Of a stretch of DNA of 64,000 nt, positions 9,564-17,506 are shown piece after piece (within the stretch, counting starts at the first letter, position 1; each line of letters begins with the position of its first letter). Made by a program: the position numbers and the translations under genes. Origin of the DNA: Metabacillus halosaccharovorans (GTDB taxonomy: Bacteria > Bacillota > Bacilli > Bacillales > Bacillaceae). The stretch lies in the NCBI RefSeq assembly GCF_002019635.1, contig NZ_KV917371.1, forward strand, positions 310,001-374,000, written 5' to 3'. Below the pieces are notes generated by a model. That model saw only the letters and a program-made list of their open reading frames with translations, was not told where the DNA came from and made no database searches.

Positions 9564-10010
9564 TTATTTATTTAATGGTATAAAAGCTGAAACCGGACCA
9601 AGCTCATTTTCCAGATAATTTCTAACGTCGGATGAAAAACTAACTAAACCTTGTTTATGAGAAGAAATAGTAGTCACCAGTTCCTGGTGATCGATCTCAA
9701 TATAATCTTGTACAAGTTTTTTTCTAAGCATAATAACCTGCTTTAAATCATGGGCATTTCTTTCATTCACTACTTTTTCATCCAGCAGGATGTCAATGAT
9801 ATCCTCATAGCTTCCAGGGTCTCTCATAATAAAGCCATCAATCATCGCATTACCAACATCAATGATTGTCTCAATAAACATATGACAAATACGCTCAAGT
9901 GCCGCTTTTTCCAAATCACTGCCCCATGTGGATTGATGTTCAAACTGTTTAATCTTTTTATTTAAAAAGTCTAGCTTTGCTTCGATCTTTCCCCGATCAA
10001 CAAAATACAA
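9564..10010 (-). CDS. yutE: YutE: DUF86 / HepT-like protein without the catalytic His
   Basis: A 148-residue all-helical protein of the DUF86/HepT-like family, whose toxin members are RNases paired with MNT nucleotidyltransferases. The HepT active-site motif is R-x4-6-H-x-Y; here the equivalent stretch is RKKLVQDY, with Gln where His is expected. No MNT partner gene is adjacent. It therefore looks like a domesticated or inactive HepT relative rather than a working toxin-antitoxin half. Its stop lies 63 nt beyond the structured element at 9423-9552, and its start is 13 nt from the upstream EAL gene, so the two are probably cotranscribed. Confidence 0.85.
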   Translation of the reverse strand: MYFVDRGKIEAKLDFLNKKIKQFEHQSTWGSDLEKAALERICHMFIETIIDVGNAMIDGFIMRDPGSYEDIIDILLDEKVVNERNAHDLKQVIMLRKKLVQDYIEIDHQELVTTISSHKQGLVSFSSDVRNYLENELGPVSAFIPLNK

Positions 10011-10022
10011 AATATCACCTTC

Positions 10023-11333
10023 CTATAATAAAGCAACACGTTCTTTCTCCATATTACCAGGCTTTGCATAGAAATAGCCTTGTGCCAAGTCTACATGGTT
10101 CCTCTTCAGAACATCTGCTTCTTCCTTCTTTTCAATTCCTTCTGCTACTACAAGCGAACCTGTTTCACGAGCAATTAATATAAGGCCTTTTAACATCGAT
10201 TCCTTTACCTTGCTCGTGTCAATGTCTTGAATAACTGAGCGGTCAATCTTGATAATATCAGGGAGAATTTCACTTATTGTATGTAAGCTGGAATAACCAG
10301 CACCTGTATCATCAACCGCAATTCGAAACCCCTTTTTACGCAATTGCTTAATATTATCATGGAAAAAGTTTAAACCTTCAATGGAATCTCTTTCTGTTAC
10401 TTCAAAGATCATCTTTTTGGGATCAATATCAGGATGACGTGTTAACAACTTGTCAAGGCCTGCTATGAATCGTTTATTCCCAAGAGTGATTGGAGTAAAA
10501 TTAAGGAATACATCATCCACACACCCAACAGCATCAATTAATTGAAATGATTTTTCCAAAACTAATAACTCTAGGTCATAAATTAAATTGGACTGTCTGG
10601 CAAGGGAAAATAGCTGGAGTGGATTTTCAAGTGCTGTCCCTTTAGGACCTCTTGTTAAAAACTCCCATGCATTAATTTGATTGCTGGATAAATCAATGAT
10701 GGGTTGAGCCAGCAACGATATATCCCGTTTTTGGATAATCTCCCGCATTTCCAGTAGTGTTTCAATATATCGGGATTGTATTCGTTTTTCCGCCATGGCA
10801 ACTGCTTGTTGCTGGGCTGTATATAAAGCTTCCTGTGTAGTGGAATAATTTCTTTCGATAAACATATATCCAACTTCAAAGGATTGCTTAAAATATGGAT
10901 ATTTAGTAAACATATACTTTTCTAATTTCGGAAGAAGAATTCTAATTAATTTTTCAATATGCACAACACTTTGTTTGTCATCGTTAATTTTTAAAAAAAT
11001 TGTAAGACCTTCACTATAATAATCATGCACAACTAAAAGATCCTCACGGAAAGGGGAATGCTCAACTACTTCCCTAAATCCTTCCCTAAGCACGCTTTTA
11101 TATTCTTTAAGCTGTACTGGTTCAAATTGCTGGGAAAATTCACGTAGGTTTGAAATGGTGATCACAACGACAGCAACCTGATTTCCTTGTGTCATTGCTT
11201 GATAGACACCTTCTAAGATTGGGTCCCTTAGTACAAATTTCGGTGGATAATACTTTAATTTATTTTGACGCACAAAAAGTTTACTCCACTTTTTCAACCT
11301 GCTTATATGCTTATCACAAGACCCACTCATCAT
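10023..11333 (-). CDS. EAL-domain c-di-GMP phosphodiesterase with degenerate GGDEF-like N-terminus
   Basis: A 436-residue cytosolic protein. Residues about 195-430 form an EAL domain that cleaves c-di-GMP to pGpG. The metal and substrate residues are all present: Glu224 in WEFLTRG (EFL in place of EAL), Asn278, Glu311 in EVTE, Asp341-Asp342 in DDTGAGYSSL, Lys362 in KIDRS, Glu398 in AEGIE and Gln418 in QGYFYAKP. Residues about 40-190 look like a diverged GGDEF fold without the GGDEF signature, so probably regulatory. No transmembrane segment is seen. It probably shares a transcript with yutE. Confidence 0.88.
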   Translation of the reverse strand: MMSGSCDKHISRLKKWSKLFVRQNKLKYYPPKFVLRDPILEGVYQAMTQGNQVAVVVITISNLREFSQQFEPVQLKEYKSVLREGFREVVEHSPFREDLLVVHDYYSEGLTIFLKINDDKQSVVHIEKLIRILLPKLEKYMFTKYPYFKQSFEVGYMFIERNYSTTQEALYTAQQQAVAMAEKRIQSRYIETLLEMREIIQKRDISLLAQPIIDLSSNQINAWEFLTRGPKGTALENPLQLFSLARQSNLIYDLELLVLEKSFQLIDAVGCVDDVFLNFTPITLGNKRFIAGLDKLLTRHPDIDPKKMIFEVTERDSIEGLNFFHDNIKQLRKKGFRIAVDDTGAGYSSLHTISEILPDIIKIDRSVIQDIDTSKVKESMLKGLILIARETGSLVVAEGIEKKEEADVLKRNHVDLAQGYFYAKPGNMEKERVALL

Positions 11334-11500
11334 ATGTACTCAACCCTTCTGGCATTAACCTATACATACGTCATATTTTATCATATTTTTCTATCTTTCG
11401 ACTGATTTCCCGGAAAAATTTATTACCTCAGACATTTATCAAAGGAAAAGGATTTGTTATGATAACAATAGTCTTAGCTTAAGATTAAAGGAGAGATACC

Positions 11501-11767
11501 ATGTCTGAACGCTTTTTTTTATATGATGATACTGTCGAAACTAAAACACGCTTCGTCAGTTTTATGGGGGATAACCAGCGATTTGATTTAGCAGTTATTC
11601 AAAGTGACCGATATTATGGAAAACAGCTTGTATTGGATATACAAAGTAACCGTTTTGCCATTATTGGAGAGGATGATTTAAAGGAACCAGGTTATATAGA
11701 ACATGCCTTTAACTTAAATGAAGAAAATGCAGAGGAGCTTCGTGATTTCTTATTTGAGATCGTTTAA
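11501..11767 (+). CDS. DUF3055 (SAV0927-family) protein
   Basis: An 88-residue acidic soluble protein beginning MSERFFLYDDTVETKTRF, which matches the DUF3055/SAV0927 family found across Bacillales. An AAAGGAG site lies 8 nt before the ATG. The function is unknown. It is a single gene between the divergent EAL gene and convergent yutD, with a strong terminator. Confidence 0.85.
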   Translation: MSERFFLYDDTVETKTRFVSFMGDNQRFDLAVIQSDRYYGKQLVLDIQSNRFAIIGEDDLKEPGYIEHAFNLNEENAEELRDFLFEIV

Positions 11768-11798
11768 TGTAAAAATAATTTTAAAAAGTTAAAATGAG

Positions 11799-11833
11799 AA
11801 AAACCCCCAATTAAACAAAGAAGGGGGTTTTCC
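11799..11833. terminator. Bidirectional terminator between the DUF3055 gene and yutD
   Basis: A 9-bp stem AAAACCCCC (11800-11808) / GGGGGTTTT (11823-11831) is flanked by T and A tracts. Confidence 0.8.
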
Positions 11834-11845
11834 TGCCAAGTATAC

Positions 11846-12121
11846 TTATTTCTTTACTTTTTTCAAAACAAAATATGCACAACCAAAGTTACAATACTCA
11901 AAAATGTACTCCTCAAGGGTGCTGATTTTTGTGTCGTATGTAGCTTTTTGGTTTTGATCATCGAAAAAGCCTCTTAGCCTTAACTGATTATATCCCCAAT
12001 CTCCCACAATAAAATCATATTTATTTAAAATTTCACTATATCTTTCTTTAAATGCTTCTTCATTAAATCCATCTTTTTCTTCTTTGATTAATTCAAAAAA
12101 TTGATTCTGAACAGTTATCAT
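11846..12121 (-). CDS. yutD: YutD family protein
   Basis: A 91-residue protein of the YutD family, with the conserved stretches FIVGDWGYNQLRLRGFF and EYCNFGCAYFVL. I place the start at Met 12121, where GAGGTG lies 6 nt upstream; the longer form from 12181 would read through that site. It carries two cysteines near the C-terminus (CNFGC). The function is unknown. Confidence 0.88.
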   Translation of the reverse strand: MITVQNQFFELIKEEKDGFNEEAFKERYSEILNKYDFIVGDWGYNQLRLRGFFDDQNQKATYDTKISTLEEYIFEYCNFGCAYFVLKKVKK

Positions 12122-12237
12122 GATTTTCACCTCATCCATATTCACTAATCTTATCATAATCGAAACAACCTCAACCATCAATTGCTATGCAATTTTCCTC
12201 TTCCTTTGGAAACGATAAAGACGAGGAGGTGCTACTG

Positions 12238-12924
12238 TTGATAAAAACAAAATTAGCAGCCACTGTTTTAGGCTTATCATTATTAACTGCCTGTCAATAT
12301 GGCGCAGAAGAAGATACATCTTTCATGCATGAAAATGGAAACACCATTAATGTTAGTGACCGAACTGACTTGTACAATGAAGAGGGAGTTCCGAATGCAA
12401 ATGACAAAGGTGCAAGCTTTGGATTTGTTCGTCACCAAAAAAGCGGAATTCCTCAAGATGTTGCCTACACACCTACTCCTGGAATGAACCGTGAGCAGGT
12501 AGCAAATACAATTAGTAGTCTAAGCGTTCAGCTTCCGAATGTAAATGATGTTGCGACATTGGTGACTGATGAAGAGGTATTAGTCGCTTATGACACGGAC
12601 TCAAAGGATCGAAATGAAACAGCCGATCAAGTCAAAAAGACAGCATTATCTGTCGTTCCACGATATTATCACGTGTATGTGTCAGATAATCCTAATATGA
12701 TTCAACAAATACAAGCATATAGTCCACTCGATTCAACAAGCCGTGACATTGATGAAATCCTAAACGATACAATTCACAAAATGCTTGAATCTCCACAAGG
12801 CCGTGCTCTTAACAAAGGAGAAAATGCAAACGGTGAGGGTTATGGAGAAATGAATGAGGATATTGATGACGATATGAAAGATGATTACGAAAAAGTCCGT
12901 TATGAAAAGGATAAAATGCAATAG
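12238..12924 (+). CDS. yutC: YhcN/YlaJ-family sporulation lipoprotein (YutC)
   Basis: A 228-residue lipoprotein. The start is TTG at 12238, with a perfect AGGAGGT 7 nt upstream; the ATG at 12187 would place that ribosome site inside the gene. Residues 1-19 form a signal peptide ending in LLTAC, with Cys19 the lipidation site. The body belongs to the YhcN/YlaJ family, whose members sit in the forespore inner membrane and affect spore outgrowth. The last 30 residues are strongly acidic and Met-rich. Confidence 0.85.
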   Translation: MIKTKLAATVLGLSLLTACQYGAEEDTSFMHENGNTINVSDRTDLYNEEGVPNANDKGASFGFVRHQKSGIPQDVAYTPTPGMNREQVANTISSLSVQLPNVNDVATLVTDEEVLVAYDTDSKDRNETADQVKKTALSVVPRYYHVYVSDNPNMIQQIQAYSPLDSTSRDIDEILNDTIHKMLESPQGRALNKGENANGEGYGEMNEDIDDDMKDDYEKVRYEKDKMQ

Positions 12925-12933
12925 TATTAATTG

Positions 12934-12965
12934 GTGAACTGGCCTCCGGGTAGTTCACTTTTTTA
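12934..12965 (+). terminator. Intrinsic terminator of yutC
   Basis: Stem GTGAACT (12934-12940) / AGTTCAC (12952-12958) with an 11-nt loop, followed by TTTTTTTA. Confidence 0.8.
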
Positions 12966-13040
12966 TTTTCGCTGAATAATCTTAGTATTCGCTGATATAT
13001 TTTGACATACGCCGATATATTATAGATTTAGCTGATATGT
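12961..13040. repeat. Four tandem copies of a 20-bp unit with a conserved half
   Basis: The conserved 10-mers GCTGAATAAT (12971), GCTGATATAT (12991), GCCGATATAT (13011) and GCTGATATGT (13031) recur at exactly 20-bp intervals. The 10 bp between them are not conserved. The array lies in the gap between convergent yutC and lipA, just after the yutC terminator. Confidence 0.75.
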
Positions 13041-13059
13041 GTCCTCAATACCGGGAAAT

Positions 13060-13164
13060 AAGAAAAGCGCAAGCGCCTTGATCAGCCTTGGGCAAATAAG
13101 GCGATTTGCCTTCAATTCCAAATTGACTAGACCCTAGAGGGGCTAGGCGCTGGAGCTAGACACC
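13060..13164 (-). repeat. Dispersed intergenic repeat, copy B (reverse orientation)
   Basis: About 105 bp between convergent yutC and lipA. The ends are the reverse complement of copy A (AGAAAAGCGCAAGCGCCTTG at the left, GGCTAGGCGCTGGAGCTAGA at the right). The core, however, reads in the same plus-strand direction as in copy A: GGGCAAATAAGGCG, CTTCAATTCC, CTAGACCCTAGAG. The core is therefore inverted relative to its own ends. Confidence 0.8.
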
Positions 13165-13201
13165 TACACTAAGTACAAAATTTTATACTTTCTTATAAAA
13201 C

Positions 13202-13243
13202 AAAAAAGGAGAGAAACCAAAATTAGGTTTCTCTCCCCTTTTT
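13202..13243 (-). terminator. Terminator of lipA
   Basis: A long stem of GGGGAGAGAAACC type with A/T runs on both sides lies just after the lipA stop codon on the minus strand. Confidence 0.85.
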
Positions 13244-13246
13244 CAA

Positions 13247-14143
13247 TTAAGCATGAGCTTGTTTTTGTTTAGCTGCTGAGTTTACTTGCTCATCAGCATG
13301 ATAGGACGACCGAACAAGAGGACCTGCTTCACAATGGCTGAAGCCCTTGCTTAGCGCAATTTCACGTAGTTCTGCAAATTCATCCGGATGGTAGTACTTT
13401 TGGACTTTTAAGTGCTTTTTCGTTGGTTGTAAATATTGACCAATTGTCATAATGTCAACATCATGTGCTCTTAAATCGTCCATTGTTTCAATGATTTGTT
13501 CTTTTGTTTCACCTAACCCGATCATAATACTCGATTTTGTAGGAATGTCAGGCTGCATTTCTTTCGCTCGCTTTAAAAATTCCAATGAGCGATCATATTT
13601 TGCACGAGCACGGACCCTTGGAGTAAGCTCACGAACTGTTTCAATATTGTGGTTTAAAATGTCGGGCTTGGCGTCCATTAAAATTTTCAAGTTTTCATAA
13701 ACGCCACCCATATCAGAAGGTAATACCTCAATAGAGGTGAATGGGCTTTTGCGTCTAATGGCACGAACTGTTTCAGCAAACACATTTGCACCACCGTCTT
13801 TTAAATCATCACGGGCCACAGCTGTCACAACTGCATGCTTCAAATTCATAAGTGCAACAGAATCTGCCACGCGTTCTGGTTCTGCTAAATCAAGCTCTGT
13901 TGGAAGACCTGTTTTAACCGCACAGAATCTGCAGGCACGCGTACAAACTGCTCCTAATATCATAAATGTTGCTGTACGACGAACTGCCCAACATTCATGG
14001 ATATTCGGGCATTTCGCTTCTTCACATACGGTGTGAAGATTTTTTTCTCTCATTAGTTTCTTTAGATCTGTATAGTTTTCGTTAGTATTTAGTTTTATTT
14101 TTAACCATTCTGGCTTACGTAAATATTCTTCCTTTTTCGCCAT
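13247..14143 (-). CDS. lipA: Lipoyl synthase
   Basis: A 298-residue radical SAM enzyme that inserts two sulfur atoms into protein-bound octanoyl groups. The radical SAM cluster motif CxxxCxxC is Cys67-Cys71-Cys74. The auxiliary cluster cysteines are Cys40-Cys45-Cys51 ([12 protein letters not shown]), and the C-terminal RSSYHA motif supplies the conserved Ser ligand. The start is Met 14143 with GGAG 9 nt upstream; an upstream in-frame TTG at 14158 is not used. The target GcvH is encoded in this window, and the clusters should come from sufCDSUB/yutI. Confidence 0.97.
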   Translation of the reverse strand: MAKKEEYLRKPEWLKIKLNTNENYTDLKKLMREKNLHTVCEEAKCPNIHECWAVRRTATFMILGAVCTRACRFCAVKTGLPTELDLAEPERVADSVALMNLKHAVVTAVARDDLKDGGANVFAETVRAIRRKSPFTSIEVLPSDMGGVYENLKILMDAKPDILNHNIETVRELTPRVRARAKYDRSLEFLKRAKEMQPDIPTKSSIMIGLGETKEQIIETMDDLRAHDVDIMTIGQYLQPTKKHLKVQKYYHPDEFAELREIALSKGFSHCEAGPLVRSSYHADEQVNSAAKQKQAHA

Positions 14144-14423
14144 CTGATTCATCTCCAATATGTATTCTATATCGATTTATTCCTCAAAACATTACCATAT
14201 ACGTTTACCACTTTATCATAAGGTCATGTGTTGGACAAGGAAAAGGAACGTATGTAATTTCTAACATTTTCTATTAATGAAATAGAAAATGAAAACCAAA
14301 CTATAAAAAGAAACTTTGATATGGGTATTCCTTATATACCAGTATTACCTCTCATTTTCCTAATTAACCAATAACAGGATATCGAGCTGTCACCAGAGAA
14401 ATTAAAGAAAGGAGCTCATTACT

Positions 14424-15425
14424 GTGAAAAAAGCGGTATCACTCATCATCATCTTTATGGTGATTCAACTTTCAGTCCAGACGAGTGTCTTTGGGGCTGA
14501 AAAAACAGATCAACAAAAAGAAAACGAAAAGCTAATGAGCTTATATAGAAAAGTTGAGACAATTACCTCTATTCCTTGGTACGTATTAGCTGCTATTGAT
14601 CAATATGAAAGAAATGTCCGTCACTCAAGAAAGGATATTCCTAAGGCTGATGGATCAATTGAAATATATATTAAACCTGAGGTATGGGCTGGTCCATTAA
14701 ACCCAAATCCAGATGATAAAAATCCAGCAAGTATAGGGCTTTTTGGTGGAATTGGGGAAGATGGTGATGGTGACAAAATAGCCGATCCAAAAAATGATGA
14801 AGATGTTTTGTATTCATTTGCCCATTATCTGCAATCATATGGAGCTGATTTAGAAAATCTAAAGATTGGCTTGTGGGATTATTACCAACGCGATAAGTCT
14901 GTGGGACTTATTTTAGGTCATATGAAATTGTATAAACATTATGGCCGCTTAGATTTAGGCAAACACACTTTCCCTGTTCCGCTAGGTCATAATTTTAGCT
15001 ATAAGAACACCTGGGGTGATGCACGCGGCTGGGGAGGGCGAAGAATCCATGAAGGTACTGATATCTTTGCAAACTATGGTGTGCCTGTTAAGTCAACATG
15101 TTATGGAGTCATCGAAATGAAAGGATGGAACCGTTTTGGTGGATGGAGAGTTGGAATTAGGGACATTGACAATACTTATCATTATTTTGCCCACCTAAAT
15201 GGTTTTGCAGATGGACTTAAGGTGGGACAAATTGTTGAACCCGGTCAATTAATCGGATCGGTCGGAAGCTCCGGCTATGGGCCTCCAGGAACAGCAGGGA
15301 AATTCCCACCGCATTTACATTATGGATTATACAAAGATAATGGGCGAACTGAATGGTCATTTGATCCTTTTCCACATCTTAGGTCATGGGAAAGAGCAGA
15401 TCGAGCGGAAAGAAGAAAAAAATAA
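14424..15425 (+). CDS. lytH: Spore L-Ala-D-Glu endopeptidase LytH (YunA), M23 family
   Basis: A 333-residue exported peptidoglycan hydrolase. Residues 1-24 form a signal peptide ending at VFGA. The C-terminal M23 (LytM-type) domain has the zinc ligands His209 and Asp213 (HEGTD) and His299 in HLH (297-299), plus the HYFAHL motif. By family, LytH trims cortex muropeptide side chains to single L-Ala during spore formation and is made in the mother cell. An AAAGGAG site precedes the start. An 11-bp palindrome (CATTTTCTATT, 14265-14291) lies in the upstream gap. Confidence 0.9.
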   Translation: MKKAVSLIIIFMVIQLSVQTSVFGAEKTDQQKENEKLMSLYRKVETITSIPWYVLAAIDQYERNVRHSRKDIPKADGSIEIYIKPEVWAGPLNPNPDDKNPASIGLFGGIGEDGDGDKIADPKNDEDVLYSFAHYLQSYGADLENLKIGLWDYYQRDKSVGLILGHMKLYKHYGRLDLGKHTFPVPLGHNFSYKNTWGDARGWGGRRIHEGTDIFANYGVPVKSTCYGVIEMKGWNRFGGWRVGIRDIDNTYHYFAHLNGFADGLKVGQIVEPGQLIGSVGSSGYGPPGTAGKFPPHLHYGLYKDNGRTEWSFDPFPHLRSWERADRAERRKK

Positions 15426-15460
15426 GAGGCTGATTTCCATTATCAGCCTCCCTCTTTATT
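15426..15460. terminator. Probable terminator between lytH and metS
   Basis: A 9-bp stem GAGGCTGAT (15426-15434) / ATCAGCCTC (15442-15450). The following T stretch is interrupted (CCTCTTTATTTATT), so strength is moderate. Confidence 0.6.
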
Positions 15461-15462
15461 TA

Positions 15463-15567
15463 TTATTTTTGTTTAGCCTTAATTACAGCGTTAGCTATAC
15501 TAGCAGCCAAGCCACCCCATACAACAACGACACCTATTACCATCATTACTATAGCAGACGTACTCAT
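15463..15567 (-). CDS. metS: Small membrane subunit of the NSS transporter (MetS-like)
   Basis: A 34-residue peptide, MSTSAIVMMVIGVVVVWGGL followed by AASIANAVIKAKQK. It is one hydrophobic membrane helix with a basic tail, typical of the methionine/alanine import NSS small subunit. Its ATG overlaps the stop of the large subunit by 4 nt, so the two are translationally coupled. By analogy with Corynebacterium MetPS it should be needed for activity of the large subunit. Confidence 0.9.
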   Translation of the reverse strand: MSTSAIVMMVIGVVVVWGGLAASIANAVIKAKQK

Positions 15568-17078
15568 GATCGAGATACCCCCTTACTTGATGATGCTACT
15601 GTGCCACTTTGTTTTCTACGTGAAATTGAGAATAAAACCCCAATAAAGATAGCTCCTAATGCAACTGTCCATCCCCAATTAAATAGGAATTCGCGTGGAT
15701 AATCACCATATTCGCTTGTTAAGTTTGTTCTTAAATTATCAAACATCATGTATCCTAAGACGATTGGAGTAATGACGCTTAAACAAATTCTCCACCAAGC
15801 CCCAAGCTGAATATCGGATATTTCATTTGCATGTTTTTGAATGTTCTTTAATTCTTTAGCAAACCATGCAATCGCAAGAACTTCGATTAAACCAGCTAAT
15901 GTGACACCAAATGTATTGATGAAATAATCAACTGAATCTAAGAAGTATAGCCCCCCTCTTGTAGCAAATATTAATGAACAAAGCGCTGCTAAACCGCCGC
16001 CAATAGCAACTGCCTTTGTACGTGAAATATTAAACTTCTCTTGAAGACCTGCAACATATGTTTCAATGATTGAAATTAAAGATGTTAAACCGGCTAAGAT
16101 CAATGATCCGAAGAATAAAAACCCGAATAATCCGTTAAAAGCAGGAAATTCATTAATAATTTGCGGGAATACGACAAATGCTAAACCAACTCCAGAAGAA
16201 ACAACTTCTGCAACTGGAACGCCTTGTTGTACCGCCATAAATCCTAGCGCACTAAATACACCTATACCTGCAAGCACTTCAAATGCTGAGTTACCAAATC
16301 CAGTAATAAACGCATTGTTTGTAATATCCGATTTTTTCGGTAGATAACTTGAATAAGTAATCATAATAGCAAATGCAATAGATAAACTAAAGAAAATTTG
16401 ACCATAAGCTGCAACCCAAACTTTACCGTCTAATATACTGCTCCAATCAGGTTTAAAAAACGCCTCTAATCCTTGTGCAGCACCGTCAAGTGTAATTGCG
16501 CGAACAACTATAATCCCAAACATGACTACTAGTACTGGAATAAATACTTTGTTTATAGCTTCAATTCCTTTTTTAACACCGGCAAATAGTACACCCAAAG
16601 CAACAATCCATACTAAAAGCATTGGAATCAAAACACCTGGCACTAAACCGCCGAAATCACCAGGGGTATCGGCTAATTTTAAATATTCACCGAATAGGAA
16701 TCCTTCTGTATCACTGCCCCAGTTTTGATTAAATGAAAAAATTGAATAAGATGATGCCCATGCAATAATAACCGGATAATAACAGGAAATTACAAATGAG
16801 ATTGCTAATTGCCACCAGCCTAACCATTCTTTCCCTTTACTTATTTTTGCAAATGTCATCGGAGCTGAACTGCGATATTTATGTCCTAATGTAAATTCCA
16901 TGATCAATAACGGAATCCCTGCCGTTAATAAAGCAAATAAATATGGTAAGAAGAATGCGCCTCCTCCATTTTCATATGCTGTTGCAGGGAATCTCCATAT
17001 GTTCCCTAAACCTACTGCAGAACCAACGGCTGCTAGAATAAAGCCTGCCCTAGTCCCCCACTGTGGGCGATTATCCAT
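15564..17078 (-). CDS. metP-like: Neurotransmitter:sodium symporter family transporter (MetP-like methionine/alanine importer)
   Basis: A 504-residue polytopic membrane protein of the NSS/SNF family with about 12 helices. The N-terminal GSAVGLGNIWRFPA signature lines the substrate and Na+ sites. The start is Met 17078, with GAGGAGG 7 nt upstream. The paired 34-residue small subunit immediately downstream (4-nt overlap) marks it as the methionine/alanine import type rather than an unaccompanied NSS. No S-box or other riboswitch is visible upstream, so methionine control is not shown. Substrate is inferred, not proven. Confidence 0.87.
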   Translation of the reverse strand: MDNRPQWGTRAGFILAAVGSAVGLGNIWRFPATAYENGGGAFFLPYLFALLTAGIPLLIMEFTLGHKYRSSAPMTFAKISKGKEWLGWWQLAISFVISCYYPVIIAWASSYSIFSFNQNWGSDTEGFLFGEYLKLADTPGDFGGLVPGVLIPMLLVWIVALGVLFAGVKKGIEAINKVFIPVLVVMFGIIVVRAITLDGAAQGLEAFFKPDWSSILDGKVWVAAYGQIFFSLSIAFAIMITYSSYLPKKSDITNNAFITGFGNSAFEVLAGIGVFSALGFMAVQQGVPVAEVVSSGVGLAFVVFPQIINEFPAFNGLFGFLFFGSLILAGLTSLISIIETYVAGLQEKFNISRTKAVAIGGGLAALCSLIFATRGGLYFLDSVDYFINTFGVTLAGLIEVLAIAWFAKELKNIQKHANEISDIQLGAWWRICLSVITPIVLGYMMFDNLRTNLTSEYGDYPREFLFNWGWTVALGAIFIGVLFSISRRKQSGTVASSSKGVSRS

Positions 17079-17475
17079 CCTTTTTCCTCCTCTTATGTTT
17101 CTCTTTTTAAAAAGTGGAAACAATTAGAAATTATATAATATTCTGATTATTTATTATAATCTATACATAGTATAAATGGACTTTATTCCTATGTCTATAA
17201 AAAATTTTGAAAAAATACTATTTTAAGATGATATTTTCAGAAATTTTAAATAGTTTTTTAAAAATATGGAAATAGTTTATGCATTACACTTCATATCCTC
17301 TTTTTCTTTATTTATTTAGTTCATAAAAGCATGAAAGTAAAATTTTTATCTGAAAAATGTTTTTATTAATCATATTATTACTTCTAGCAAGAAAGATAAA
17401 TTACTATTGTTCTCATAATAAATTTTTGGTGGAAATTGGATTATGTCAAACCTTTCTTGCATAATGTACGTACAT
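17079..17475. other. Gene-free AT-rich gap upstream of the NSS transporter gene
   Basis: About 400 bp with no coding signal in six frames. It must hold the NSS promoter on the minus strand, but no strong -35/-10 pair stands out. A 12-bp palindrome ATGTACGTACAT lies at 17464-17475, beyond the terminator of the next gene. I see no structured leader. Confidence 0.6.
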
Positions 17476-17506
17476 AAGACAAAAGAGAGAGCTATGCTCT
17501 CTCTTT
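17476..17506 (-). terminator. Terminator overlapping the stop codon of the NhaC-family gene
   Basis: An 11-bp stem (17482-17492 with 17496-17506) with a 3-nt loop is followed on the minus strand by TTTTGTCTT. The 5' arm includes the last codons and the 3' arm begins at the stop codon. Confidence 0.8.

Noticed and set aside
9564-10010. A HepT/MNT toxin-antitoxin system
   Set aside because: The catalytic His is replaced and there is no MNT partner gene on either side.
12961-13040. A possible CRISPR-like array, since conserved and variable 10-mers alternate
   Set aside because: Units are far too short, the repeat is degenerate, and no cas genes are present.
15277-15702. A 141-residue plus-strand frame after lytH
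   Set aside because: It is an out-of-frame shadow of lytH that continues antisense through metS and the transporter gene.
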